DNA from: Planctomycetales bacterium
GTDB taxonomy: Bacteria; Planctomycetota; Planctomycetia; Isosphaerales; Isosphaeraceae
Direction of reading: 5' to 3'
Length of the DNA stretch: 64,000 nucleotides
Assembly: GCA_027449865.1 (NCBI GenBank)
Contig: DAIDKV010000269.1
Coordinates: forward strand, 1 to 64,000
Shown: piece by piece, positions 1 to 9,300 of the stretch
Layout of the letters: the number at the start of each line of letters is the position of its first letter
How positions within the stretch are numbered: position 1 is the first letter of the stretch
Notes under the pieces: model-generated
The model's database searches: none
What the model was told of the DNA's origin: nothing
Seen by the model: the letters and a program-made list of their open reading frames with translations, nothing else
Position numbers and translations under genes: made by a program

Positions 1-114
1 AACCCGACGCGTCAGCGAGGGTCTTTCTCCTACCGACGCGTCAGCGAGGGTCGTTCTCCTACCGACGCGTCAGCGAGGGTCTTCGTGTCGGAACCCTCGC
101 TGGCGCGTCGGGTT
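1..114. repeat. Direct and inverted 20-22-bp repeat cluster at left edge
   Basis: Three direct copies of a 20-bp unit (CCGACGCGTCAGCGAGGGTC) start at 4, 33 and 62, an exact 29-bp period. They are followed by an inverted copy at 93-114. The inverted copy pairs with positions 1-22 at all but one position, so the block could fold into a long hairpin. The 9-bp spacers (TTTCTCCTA, GTTCTCCTA) are also similar. No coding sequence is recognisable here; short frames through it are by-products of the repeat. It lies beyond the 3' end of the minus-strand gene ending at 355 and may continue to the left of the window. Spacers of only 9 bp argue against a CRISPR array. Confidence 0.85.
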
Positions 115-354
115 GATATAAGGAGTCCGCTCCCACCGGCATCGTCCCTGCAACCGTTATGCGGTCTAACGCGACGTGGAATCGATCTCGCCGGGGGATG
201 CCGCGACTTCGTCTCGGCATTCGAGGGCTGGATCGACACCGGCTTCTTGAAACTGGAGCGAGGCAGAGGTGCCCGACCCACTCTATCGAATCAAGGGATC
301 GGCTTCCGCCTGCGATTCGCTCGTCCGAGATGGCCTCTTCCGGGTCGGGAGTGG
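115..354. other. Intergenic stretch, nothing recognised
   Basis: The 240 bases between the repeat cluster and the stop codon of the ASPIC/FG-GAP gene hold no convincing gene, tRNA or terminator. Short open frames here overlap the 3' end of that gene in antisense and look like GC-rich shadows. Confidence 0.5.
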
Positions 355-3300
355 TTACTCGCCCCCGGACGTGCGCGTCTGGTATTCGCGGAGATAGGCC
401 CGGTACGCCGGATCCTCGGGACGCTTCACCTCGGGTCCGAACGGGAACGGCGGCATTCCACGCCAGGGGAGCGGGCCCACCGTCTCACTCCTCGCCGTGA
501 ATGGATCGGCGTCCTTGCAGTAGCCGTACGATCGCAGGACGTAGCTTCGCGTCCAGCCTTCCGGAAGCTTCGGCAGGCTCGTCGCGTCGAACTCGATCCG
601 AATCTCATCACCCGGTCCAACCAGGCAAAGGCGGTCGTCGTCGGAGGTCAGCAGGTCGCGGACGTCGCCGTACCGCGTCATCTTCCCCGAGAACCAGGCG
701 AGCGGAGCCGGGTCGACATAGTCGTAATCGTAGAGCAACGGCAGGCGGCCGTCGGGGGAGACCTCACGCGTGTAGCCGCGATGACCGAGCGTCGCCGAGG
801 CGACGGGCAGAGTCTGAATTCGGAGCGATCTCTCCGCGCCGGTATCCCGAACGGCGACGAACGCCTGGTCGTAGTAGCATTCCATGTTCGTCCGGATCCG
901 GATCACGCAGCGAGGGCCGGTCAACTTGCCGGTCAGGTCGGTCGTCATCAGCCGGGGCAAGCCGGCCGGGTATCCGGCGTGCGGCTCAATCACCTCCCAC
1001 GTTCCGTCGTCGCGCCGGCGCTCGATCGTTGGGGGAGAGAGAACGACGCCGGCCGTCGCCGCCGCGTAGTTCGTCTGCGAGTACGGGTACTCGACCCATC
1101 CCGCGAGGCAGAGGACCAGACGATCCGCCGGCTTGAAAGGAGAAAGCCGATCGCCGAAGTCGAGGACGATCCCGTGCTCCTCGGTGTAGCCCGACCATTC
1201 ACGGAGGCGCTGGAAGTGGTCGGCCGTCCGGCGGTCGAAGTCGCGGAGGGTCTCGGTGAGGTCGCGGCCTTCGAGGTCGACGGCGCGCACCGGGTCGATC
1301 CGCTTCCGCCAGGCGATCGGCTCGCCGGTCGGACGCGGACCCTCGGGGGCAAATCGCTCGTCGGGCGTGGTGCTCACGCCGGGCGGGCCGTCGTTCACTT
1401 CGAGCTTCAGGTGATCGACATAGGCGATCTCGTCCATCGGTTCGGTGACCGAGATCCGAAACCGGCCGCCGATGGGTCGAAGCTGATCGCTGGAGATCGC
1501 CATGGATTCGTCGCGGTCGGGCTGACCATAGACGCCCGGCGCCACCATGTAGCCGAGGCCGCCGCCGCCGAGGAAGTCGCCGAGGCAGACGTATCGCTCG
1601 CCGTTCCACGTGAAAAGTACCGGGCAACTTCCTGTCTTTCGGTTGTTCTCGCGGATCTCGACCAGGCTGTCCGCGGCGAGGTTCAGCTCGCACTGGATCA
1701 CGCCGTCGGGCCATCGGAGGTGGACCAGATCCACCCTCGGACTTTTGCCCAGCCCGAGGACCACCGGCGCGATCGACTGGCCGAGGCCGGAGTCGGGGGT
1801 GGTCAGGTCGTACGAGGCCCGGACCCCCTGCCCTTCCAGCGCGATTCGGGTTCCGATCGCGTGCGAGTTCGTCCGCATGAGTTGCGGCTTGACCCGCCAG
1901 TGGCCGCCGAGCCGGAGGGCGAGCCAGTGCTGGCCGTTGCCGAGGTTCGCCGCGACCTGAGGAGGGCCGTCGGTCTGGATCGCGAGGAGATCGGGCAAGG
2001 CGTCGCCAACCAGGTCGATCACCTGCATAGCGGTCGACGTGCCGGGCGACTCCGGATTCCCGAGGGATTCGCCCGCGAACCGCTTCCCGTCGTTGCGGGC
2101 CCAGGCCGGGGTGGGAGTGCCCTGCCCCGGGATGGCCGGAGGTCCGACCAGGTCGGGCAGGCCGTCGAGGTCGAGGTCGATCGCCTGGGCCGTCCGCCAT
2201 CGAGTCACGTTGATGGGCCACCGGGCGAACGCGATCTTCGAGGGATCGGGGGTCGTCCGCTCGGTCGTGTTTCGCCAGGCAAGGACGGAATCCTCGGCCC
2301 GAGGCGCGACGAGGTCGGTTCGACCGTCGGCGTCGATGTCGCTCGCGAGCAGGCCCGAGAAGCCGACGAGGTTCACATCCGACGGGGCCTCGATCGCCGA
2401 CTCATGAAACCGACCGAGCCGGTCGTTGAGGAGCGCCACGGGAGGGCCGCCGTCGTGGGCGAGGACCAGGTCGAAATCGCGGTCGTTCTCCAGGTCGAGC
2501 CAGGCCACTCCGACGTGCGGACGAGCCCCGCCCGAGAGCGGCGAGCCCTCCGGCCAGGCGGTGAACGCGAGTGTCAGCCCGCGCTTCGACGAGATGACAT
2601 CGAAGGCCGTCGCGATCGGGGCCTGGCCCTGGATCGTTTGTGCCGACTTCGGATCGGGGCGGCCGTCGTTCCGGTAGGCGACGTTCGCGAGGCCGGGCGG
2701 CGGACTGGCACCCGGGCGGAACGCCTCGGCCGCCTTCGACGCCTCGCAGTGGTTCAAGACGTAGAGGTCGAGGTCGCCGTCCTGGTCGATATCCAGCCAT
2801 CGGGCCGTCAGTGAGAGAGCCTTCGAGCCGGCGGACTGGAGCGAGGCAGAGACGTCCTCGAAAGCCTTGCCGTCCTTGTTGCGAAGCAGTCGGTTGTCGC
2901 CGATTCCGGTGAGGAAGAGGTCGATGTGGCTGTCGGCGTCGAAATCCGCCGCGGCCACGCCGACGCTCGGGCGATCGACCGGGATGCCGTACGCGAGAGA
3001 GACGTCCTCGAACTTGCCGTCGCCGAGGTTGCGCAGGAGGACGTCGCGCGGGCCCTTTGGTCCGACCACCGCCGAGGCGAGGTAGAGGTCAAGGCGGCCG
3101 TCGCCGTCGACGTCGAACGCCGAAACCGAGGCGCCGAAGCGGGTACGGATGCGACCGATCACGGCGAGGCCGCCCTGGAAATCCTCGTCCTTCACCCAGC
3201 GCTGGTAGCTGGGCTTCGCGACCTGGATCGGAGCCCAGGGGCCAAAGCGAGGCGAGGGAGCGGCGGCGCGTTTGTCGATGGTCATGCGGAAGGGGTCGAT

Positions 3301-4158
3301 GGCGGAGGCGTATCGGCCCATCTCGCCGTAGGATTTCTCAACGACGTTGCCGGTTCCGGGCGCGGCGCCCGGCTGGTCGATCAGGAGCGACCGCCAGCGA
3401 TCCATGGTCGACCTGGCCTTCGCCGGATCGCCCGAGAGTCGGTAAGCCTGCTGGAGCTTGTAGAGAGCCTGGACGAGATAGGGGTCGAGCTTCAGGGCCT
3501 TTTCGAGGGGTTCGATCTGCTGGCGGGCCTGCTTCCGGGCGTCGCCGAGGCCGGGGCTCTCTGAGTCGGTGACGGTCGTGGCGACCCAGTACCAGGCGGC
3601 GGCGTCGAGCGGATCCTTCTCGACGACCTTGCGGAAGTGGGCGTTGGCCTCGGCCAGCCGGCCGATCTGTTCGAGGATGATTCCGCGGCAATAGTGCGCG
3701 TGGAGGTTCTCGGGATCGCGTTTCAGGATGTCGTCGAGCAGGCCAAGAGCCTCCTGGAAGTTGGAGGAGATCCCCTGCCCTTCGCCGCCGTGCTTCTTCC
3801 TGGCCGCCTCGTCCTCGCCCGACTTGTTCAGGAGCGCGATCGCCAGGTTGATCGATCCGGCGATCCAGCCCGGGGCCTTTGCGTGGACCTCGCGAAACGC
3901 GGCGATCGCTTTCTGGTACTCGTACTGCTCCAGGAAGCCGATCCCCTCGACGTGGGCCTTCATCACATCGGCGAGGGCGGCGGCGGGGATTTCGTCCCGG
4001 AGCGGGCCGGACGGGGCCGGCTCGGGTTGGCTCGTCGTTGGGACGGGCACCGGCGCGGTGAGGTTGGGCTCGGGCTCGGATTGACAGGCGGACGCGGCGA
4101 TCAGGGCCGACGCCGCGACGCAGGCGAGGGCCAGTCGACGAAGGGGACGCGGAAACAT
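355..4158 (-). CDS. Secreted TPR / FG-GAP (VCBS) / ASPIC-UnbV domain protein
   Basis: A predicted 1267-residue exported protein of unknown substrate. I start it at 4158 (MFPRPLRR), where a basic, hydrophobic signal segment begins and Cys25 could be a lipidation site; a longer frame to 4251 adds an Arg-rich stretch overlapping the nitrilase gene and is unlikely. Residues about 50-260 hold TPR-like helices. About 340-690 contain repeated calcium-site motifs of the FG-GAP type (DVDGDGRLDLYL near 343, DIDQDGDLDLYV near 451, DIDADGRTDL near 603). About 750-830 match the ASPIC/UnbV domain (LRWPDGVIQ near 813). The last 400 residues are not recognised. The CRTAC1-like combination of FG-GAP and ASPIC is common in planctomycetes and usually thought to mediate extracellular binding. 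It is last in a minus-strand run with the nitrilase and a secreted TPR protein. Confidence 0.88.
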   Translation of the reverse strand: MFPRPLRRLALACVAASALIAASACQSEPEPNLTAPVPVPTTSQPEPAPSGPLRDEIPAAALADVMKAHVEGIGFLEQYEYQKAIAAFREVHAKAPGWIAGSINLAIALLNKSGEDEAARKKHGGEGQGISSNFQEALGLLDDILKRDPENLHAHYCRGIILEQIGRLAEANAHFRKVVEKDPLDAAAWYWVATTVTDSESPGLGDARKQARQQIEPLEKALKLDPYLVQALYKLQQAYRLSGDPAKARSTMDRWRSLLIDQPGAAPGTGNVVEKSYGEMGRYASAIDPFRMTIDKRAAAPSPRFGPWAPIQVAKPSYQRWVKDEDFQGGLAVIGRIRTRFGASVSAFDVDGDGRLDLYLASAVVGPKGPRDVLLRNLGDGKFEDVSLAYGIPVDRPSVGVAAADFDADSHIDLFLTGIGDNRLLRNKDGKAFEDVSASLQSAGSKALSLTARWLDIDQDGDLDLYVLNHCEASKAAEAFRPGASPPPGLANVAYRNDGRPDPKSAQTIQGQAPIATAFDVISSKRGLTLAFTAWPEGSPLSGGARPHVGVAWLDLENDRDFDLVLAHDGGPPVALLNDRLGRFHESAIEAPSDVNLVGFSGLLASDIDADGRTDLVAPRAEDSVLAWRNTTERTTPDPSKIAFARWPINVTRWRTAQAIDLDLDGLPDLVGPPAIPGQGTPTPAWARNDGKRFAGESLGNPESPGTSTAMQVIDLVGDALPDLLAIQTDGPPQVAANLGNGQHWLALRLGGHWRVKPQLMRTNSHAIGTRIALEGQGVRASYDLTTPDSGLGQSIAPVVLGLGKSPRVDLVHLRWPDGVIQCELNLAADSLVEIRENNRKTGSCPVLFTWNGERYVCLGDFLGGGGLGYMVAPGVYGQPDRDESMAISSDQLRPIGGRFRISVTEPMDEIAYVDHLKLEVNDGPPGVSTTPDERFAPEGPRPTGEPIAWRKRIDPVRAVDLEGRDLTETLRDFDRRTADHFQRLREWSGYTEEHGIVLDFGDRLSPFKPADRLVLCLAGWVEYPYSQTNYAAATAGVVLSPPTIERRRDDGTWEVIEPHAGYPAGLPRLMTTDLTGKLTGPRCVIRIRTNMECYYDQAFVAVRDTGAERSLRIQTLPVASATLGHRGYTREVSPDGRLPLLYDYDYVDPAPLAWFSGKMTRYGDVRDLLTSDDDRLCLVGPGDEIRIEFDATSLPKLPEGWTRSYVLRSYGYCKDADPFTARSETVGPLPWRGMPPFPFGPEVKRPEDPAYRAYLREYQTRTSGGE

Positions 4159-4247
4159 TCGGCACGCTCCCGGATGACGAATCGAGGACAGATGAGGAAC
4201 CGCGCCGGTCCATCGAGATTGATAGAAGAATGGGCGTCGGCGCCGGC

Positions 4248-5189
4248 TCATGAGGGACGGACACCGGGGCGATGGATGGTCCGGGCGTAGAGGTCAGTAT
4301 AGGCTTCGGTCCGGAGGTGGGAAAGGAGATGATGGCCGGTCCGCCGGCCGCGCTCGTCGCGGAGGGCGGCCAGGTCGATCGGCCCGACGACGATCTTCTC
4401 GCCGGGTCCCGGATCGGCCTGGGCGAGGATCCGGCCGTCGAAATCCACGATCATGCTGCCGCCCGGCCAGGAAAACGGCGGATAATTCGAGGCGCTGGCG
4501 CCCTGGTTGGCGGCGACGACGTAGGCGAAATTCTCGGCGGCTCGGGCGCGATTGAAGAGGGTCCACCAGTCCATCGGCGGCGTGGCGCCCCAGGGGTCCA
4601 TGTAGGCCGAGACGCGAATGAGCACCTCCGCTCCGTTGATCGCGAGGGCGCGGATCGCCTCGGGAAAGAGCCAGTCGTAGCAGATGGCGGCGCCCAGGCG
4701 GCCGATCTCGGTCTCGGCGACCGGGAACATCGGCTCGTCGTATCCGGTGAGGTCGTGCGGGCTGGCGTGAAGCTCCCAGGGGAGCCAGGGATTGACCTTC
4801 CGGTATCGAGTCAGTATCCCGTCGGGGCCGATCAGGCAGGTCGTGTTGAAGACCACGCCCGGCCATCGCTCGTCGACTTCCAGGAACGTTCCGGTCTGGA
4901 TGTAAACGCCCCGCTCGCGTGCTTTTTCGATGTAGCGGTCGGTGTGTTCGTTGGGGATCGGGACGGCAAGGCGGTCGATCAGTTCGTCGACGGTCTCGTA
5001 GATCGGCGCGACGTGGGCGAACTCGGGGAACACGACCAGCTTGATGTCGAAGAACGGACCGTAACCAATCACGGCGCGGTCGATCATTCCGAGCAGGTAT
5101 CCGACTCGTTCCGGGATCGCCCGACGATCGCGGGGGCAAGGCAGATCGGTCTGACAGGCGGCGGCGTAATAGCGATTCGGGGCGGACAT
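4248..5189 (-). CDS. Nitrilase-superfamily carbon-nitrogen hydrolase
   Basis: A 313-residue cytosolic amidohydrolase of the nitrilase superfamily, which cleaves amides, nitriles or carbamoyl groups through a cysteine thioester. The Glu-Lys-Cys triad is visible: Glu56 in VVFPEFA, Lys131 in RYRKVNPW and Cys170 in AAICYDWLFPEA. Length suits the family. The start at 5189 is preceded by GAGGT at suitable spacing. The YRKVNPWLPWE context resembles aliphatic amidase and formamidase branches more than true nitrilases, but the substrate cannot be read from sequence. The gene lies 54 bp downstream of the secreted TPR gene and 89 bp upstream of the ASPIC gene on the same strand, so co-transcription is possible. 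No metabolic partner is obvious. Confidence 0.9.
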   Translation of the reverse strand: MSAPNRYYAAACQTDLPCPRDRRAIPERVGYLLGMIDRAVIGYGPFFDIKLVVFPEFAHVAPIYETVDELIDRLAVPIPNEHTDRYIEKARERGVYIQTGTFLEVDERWPGVVFNTTCLIGPDGILTRYRKVNPWLPWELHASPHDLTGYDEPMFPVAETEIGRLGAAICYDWLFPEAIRALAINGAEVLIRVSAYMDPWGATPPMDWWTLFNRARAAENFAYVVAANQGASASNYPPFSWPGGSMIVDFDGRILAQADPGPGEKIVVGPIDLAALRDERGRRTGHHLLSHLRTEAYTDLYARTIHRPGVRPS

Positions 5190-5243
5190 GGGACCTCGTT
5201 GAACGGATCAAGGAGGGTGATCATTTCGGAGGGCCGGGTCGTT

Positions 5244-6218
5244 TTAGTGGACCTCGGCCGGGGGTTTCTCGGGACCATCCCCCTGCCCTTCCCCTGGCTT
5301 TTTCGGCGGCGAGTGGTTGCTGGCGAAGAGGAACGCGGAAAGAGCCACGTCGGGCTTCCGGTTCGGGTCGTCGAGCCGGAGGAAGACGTCGGCGGCGCGG
5401 GCGGTCCGGCCCGAGAGGAACCAGTGGGCACCCAGGAGGAGCCAGGCGTCGCGATCGTCGGGGTGGGCCTGGACGTAGGATTCCAGGCGAGAGAGCTGCT
5501 GGTGGAACTTCTCGGGCTCGCCATAGATCGATTCGATGTCGGGGGCGGTCGCGAGCCAGCCGGGCTCGGCGGTCTCGGCGTCGCGGAGGCGAGCGGCGGC
5601 CTCGGCGTATCGGCCGCGGACCATCGCCAGCTCGGCCATCCGAAGGTGGGGCGCGGCGCGGTTGGGCGCGGCGGCCAGTGCCTGCTGATAGCGTTCCTCG
5701 GCCTTCTTGAGATTTCCACCGCGGAAGAGGCGATCGCCGAAGGTCAGCAGGTGGGCGGCTCGGTCGGGATCGGCGGGCTTGCGGGTCGCCGGCGCCGGCG
5801 CGGGCGCGGGAAGGGCCCGAGCCGGAGGCGGCGGCAGGAGCGGACCCTGGACCGCCATCGGCGGCGGCAATGGGACCCCAAATTCCGAGTAGTAACCGAA
5901 CGGACTCATGACCGCGCCCGGATACGGCGGGGAATAGTACAGAGCCGGTCCCATCGCGTACTCGTACGGCCAGAAGTACCCGAAGGCTCCGTATCCGCCA
6001 CCGACCGCGGCCAGCCCCGGAACTCCACCAGGATGGCGAGGCCCGCCCAGGGAAGGCCCTCCGCCGAGAGTCGGCCCGGGGTGCATCGGGAAGCCGCCGA
6101 GTTGGACGTGTCCCCCTCCGCCGCCGCCCATGTGTCCGCCGCCATGCCGGGCAAGGGCCGCGGCGGGAATCAGAAGGAGGAAGCAGAGTACGAGGCCGGG
6201 CATCGTGCGCCGCAGCAT
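5244..6218 (-). CDS. Secreted Gly/His-rich TPR protein
   Basis: A 324-residue exported protein. The N-terminus (MLRRTMPGLVLCFLLLIPAAALA) is a good signal peptide, and GAGGGGG lies upstream of the 6218 start. Residues about 24-55 are very rich in Gly, His and Met, followed by a Tyr/Pro/Gly stretch to about 110 and a Pro/Ala linker. Residues about 130-300 form TPR-like helical repeats (for example HLRMAELAMVRGRYAEAAARLRDAE). The C-terminus is charged and Pro-rich. The architecture suggests a periplasmic or surface scaffold; the Gly/His segment might bind metal, but that is inference. A candidate promoter lies just upstream, making it the likely first gene of a unit with the nitrilase and ASPIC genes. 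Confidence 0.85.
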   Translation of the reverse strand: MLRRTMPGLVLCFLLLIPAAALARHGGGHMGGGGGGHVQLGGFPMHPGPTLGGGPSLGGPRHPGGVPGLAAVGGGYGAFGYFWPYEYAMGPALYYSPPYPGAVMSPFGYYSEFGVPLPPPMAVQGPLLPPPPARALPAPAPAPATRKPADPDRAAHLLTFGDRLFRGGNLKKAEERYQQALAAAPNRAAPHLRMAELAMVRGRYAEAAARLRDAETAEPGWLATAPDIESIYGEPEKFHQQLSRLESYVQAHPDDRDAWLLLGAHWFLSGRTARAADVFLRLDDPNRKPDVALSAFLFASNHSPPKKPGEGQGDGPEKPPAEVH

Positions 6219-6263
6219 GGGAGAACCCCCTCGCGGTCCTGGAGCGGGTGTGAAGATGCATTA

Positions 6264-6293
6264 ATTATGGGAAAGTCCCACGGGCCGCGACAA
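6264..6293 (-). promoter_or_regulatory. Candidate sigma-70 promoter for the secreted TPR gene
   Basis: On the minus strand, TTGTCG (6288-6293) and CATAAT (6264-6269) are separated by 18 bp: 4/6 and 5/6 matches to the -35 and -10 consensus. The predicted start of transcription is about 40 nt upstream of the 6218 start codon. Confidence 0.5.
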
Positions 6294-6384
6294 TGGGTGT
6301 GACCCGGATTGGACGGGCCGGCCGGCCAGGGCGACCGTTTCCGAGAGGCGCCCGAGGGGCTGCTACGTCCGGTCTCACGCACGA

Positions 6385-9300
6385 TCACAGGTGCGGGATG
6401 GTCGTGGCTCTGGGGAACGGTCGGGAGGTCGGCCCGCCTGGTCCGGGCTGGCCCTCGATCCCGCCGAGGACGGCGCCCCGTCCACCGGCCGTGGTCGGAT
6501 CGAGCGCCAGGTCGGTCGGCAGGATGCGGCCAGGGACCGGGCGCTGACGGAACTTCGGGGCGACGAGCCGGGGCCCGATCACGTTCCGCATCGCATGGTT
6601 CGACGGCCAGAAGAGCTTGCTCCATTGCTCCTCGATCTCTTCGCGCTGGAGGCCCGGCAGGACACCCTCGGCCGTGGAGAGGACGCGTCCCAGGTCGAAC
6701 GCATCATCCTGGGCCTGCCAGAAAAGGAGGTCGCCGGCGAAGGTGTTGGCGTCGAACCGGAGCAAGGTTCCTTCGCGGGCCTTGCCCTCCTGGATCGTGA
6801 AGAAGGCGGAATGGCGCGAGTGAACCAGCCAGGGCCGATCCGGTCCGGCGGGAAGCCCCGCCCAGGGGCCAAGCTCGACGAGCGATCGTCCGGCGGCGAC
6901 CGTGCAATGGTCCAGGCAGAGGTCGGCGTCGAAGGCCGAGCGACGGACGCGTCCGGGATCGAGGGCAAACGCGGTTCGGTCGGAGGCGATCTCACAGTTT
7001 GTCAGCGTGATCAGCCCTCGGCCCAGCTCGGCTCGGATCGCCGCCTGGTCACCGATCAGAATGGAGTCGATCAGCCGGCAAACCGGCCGGTCGATCGGCG
7101 ATTGGAAGGCCAGGCCGGAAGCCAGCTCGGGCATTGGACGTGTCGTCGGAGCCCGGAAGACGATCAGGTCGCCGGCCGGAGTCGAGAGGCCGGGCGGCAC
7201 GATCAACCGGCATCGCGAAAGGATCAGGTGCGCATCGCGGAGCGAGAGCAGGCCGCCGAGCCGGGCCTGCGGATCGTGGCGGAGCACCAGCCCTCGAAGC
7301 GAGAGACTTCCGCCCTGAAGCTCGATCAATCCTGGACCGGCCGAGCCGGGTGCCGGCGACCAGCTCGGCGGCTCGTCTCCGCTTCGGGGGTCCATCTCGA
7401 CCACAATCTCGAGCGCCAGCCCATCGGGTAGTCGAACGCGGGTCATCGTGTGCGAGCCCGATCCGATCATGCGAACCCGAACATGCCGGTCGCCTGGTCG
7501 GATCCGATCGCGGAGGAAGGCGCCGAGGTCGCCGCCCCACGTCGAATCGTCGGTTCGCATCACGAGCGATTCCGGACCGAACGCGAAAAGTTGCGGCGCG
7601 GGCTGGGGGATCTTCGGGTCGTTGTACGCGCCGATGGTTTTTGGAACGAGACCGGCCGAGGGGTAGGCCGGCTGGCTCACCAGCGCGGGACGATCCACCA
7701 GAAACGTGGTGAGATCGTCGGCGACCAGCCAGGTCTGATCGCGGGAAAGCGACCAGTCGAGTGCGAGCCATCGGCTGGCCTCCTCCGAGGCGTTCCACGT
7801 GGAACGGGCCGACGGGAAGCCGTTGTCGGTGAGGTTGGGGACGGGTCCGCGCGCGAGCATCCCCTTCCAGCCGGCGAACAGATTGTCGTGGCCCGACCAG
7901 GCGACGAGCCGATCGGGAGGGGTTCGGTTGTCCTCGGTGACGAGAACAGCGGCGATCCCGGTGGAAGCCAGCCGCCCGATCGCCGAGCCATCGGCGCGGA
8001 TCAGGAGCGGGCGAGTGGGGATCGTGGTCGAGCCGTCTCGATCGAGCCGGATCATCGGGCCGGGCGACGCCAGGATCGCGTTGGCGAGGAAGATCCTTGG
8101 CTCCGCGCGGCCCAGCCGCCGCTTCACGCGGATCAGCGGGACGTTGCCCGCCGAGACGAGAGCGGAGCCGTCGATCGCGAGGTCCACCGGGCCGCCGCTC
8201 AGTTCCACGGCGGTCATGGAGGCCCCGCGCACGAGCGTACGCTCCAGAAGGATACGCGCCGGGTGGTCGGTCGGCCTTGGTGGCGAGGGTGGGGGGTCCT
8301 GCCGGATCAAGGTGAACGGAAGCGGCTTCCGGTTGATCACGGTGATCGTGCAGTCTCGGATCGTCAACTGCGAGCCCGAGCAGGCGAAGAGAACCTTCTG
8401 CTCGCCGAGCAGGTCGCTCGCATCGACGAGGATGTCGAGTCCTTCGAGGACCAGGTGCTTGTTCTTCAGGACGATGTACGCGGAGCGATCCTGGGGCGGA
8501 CGATTCCGCGAGGGGAGAATCCGGACGATGGGACGAAAGCCCAGCCGGGCGCGCACGACGCGCACCTCACCGGAGACGTGAACATCGTCGATCGTGAGCG
8601 GTCCGGCGTCGGCGATCTCGACCACTCCGGCCCGGTGGCGGTCGAGTGCATAAAGGAGGTTCGGCTCGGTCACGCCGTCGCCTGGTCCAGCGACCCGACG
8701 CACGACGACCTTCGGGTCGTCCGGACGGATCGGCGATGGAGCCCGGGTCCAGTCGGGAAGGTGGACGCGATGGGCCGCAATCCCGAGCGGATCTGGAACG
8801 GGCTCGCCCGAGATCCGGTCGAGGTCGGCCGGTTCGGTCCAGGGGGGAATCGGAGCCGGGACAGGTGGCTGGGGTGGTCGGCGATCTGGGTGGGGGCGAA
8901 CGATCGTCGGCACGGCTGGGGGAGGGTCGCGATGCCCGACGGCGGGAGCCGGCGGCGGAACCACCTCGGCCTGCTCTGGATTGGGCGAGGGCTTCGGCGA
9001 GGCCGGACCGCCCAGGATCGCGGTGAACCCCACCACGAAAAGCACCGCGAGCAGAGCGACTCCGCCCGTCTGGAGAATCCATCGAGGAAATGGCTCGGAG
9101 TCCGCGGCCGGGATCGTCTCGTCGATCGGCTCGTCGTCGTCGAAGCGGTCGTCGAACTCGTCGGATTCCTCCACGACCGGAGCGGATGTCCCCTGCCCCG
9201 CGAGGTCCGGCATTGGCCGGGCCTCGGCCGATCGAGAACCGAAGCGAGGGCGGGGCTCGTCGAGAGCCGAGGCCAGGCCCTCCAGCGCATCGAGCAGGAT

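Noticed and set aside
1-114. CRISPR array at the left edge
   Set aside because: The spacers are only 9 bp and similar to each other, and no cas gene is present.
85-2814. A 909-codon open frame on the plus strand
   Set aside because: It lies antisense to the ASPIC/FG-GAP gene, has Arg/Glu/Val-rich low-information sequence and no domain. Long antisense frames are expected at this GC content.
4272-6302. A 676-codon plus-strand frame crossing two genes
   Set aside because: It runs antisense across the nitrilase and TPR genes; both of those have catalytic or signal features while this frame has none.
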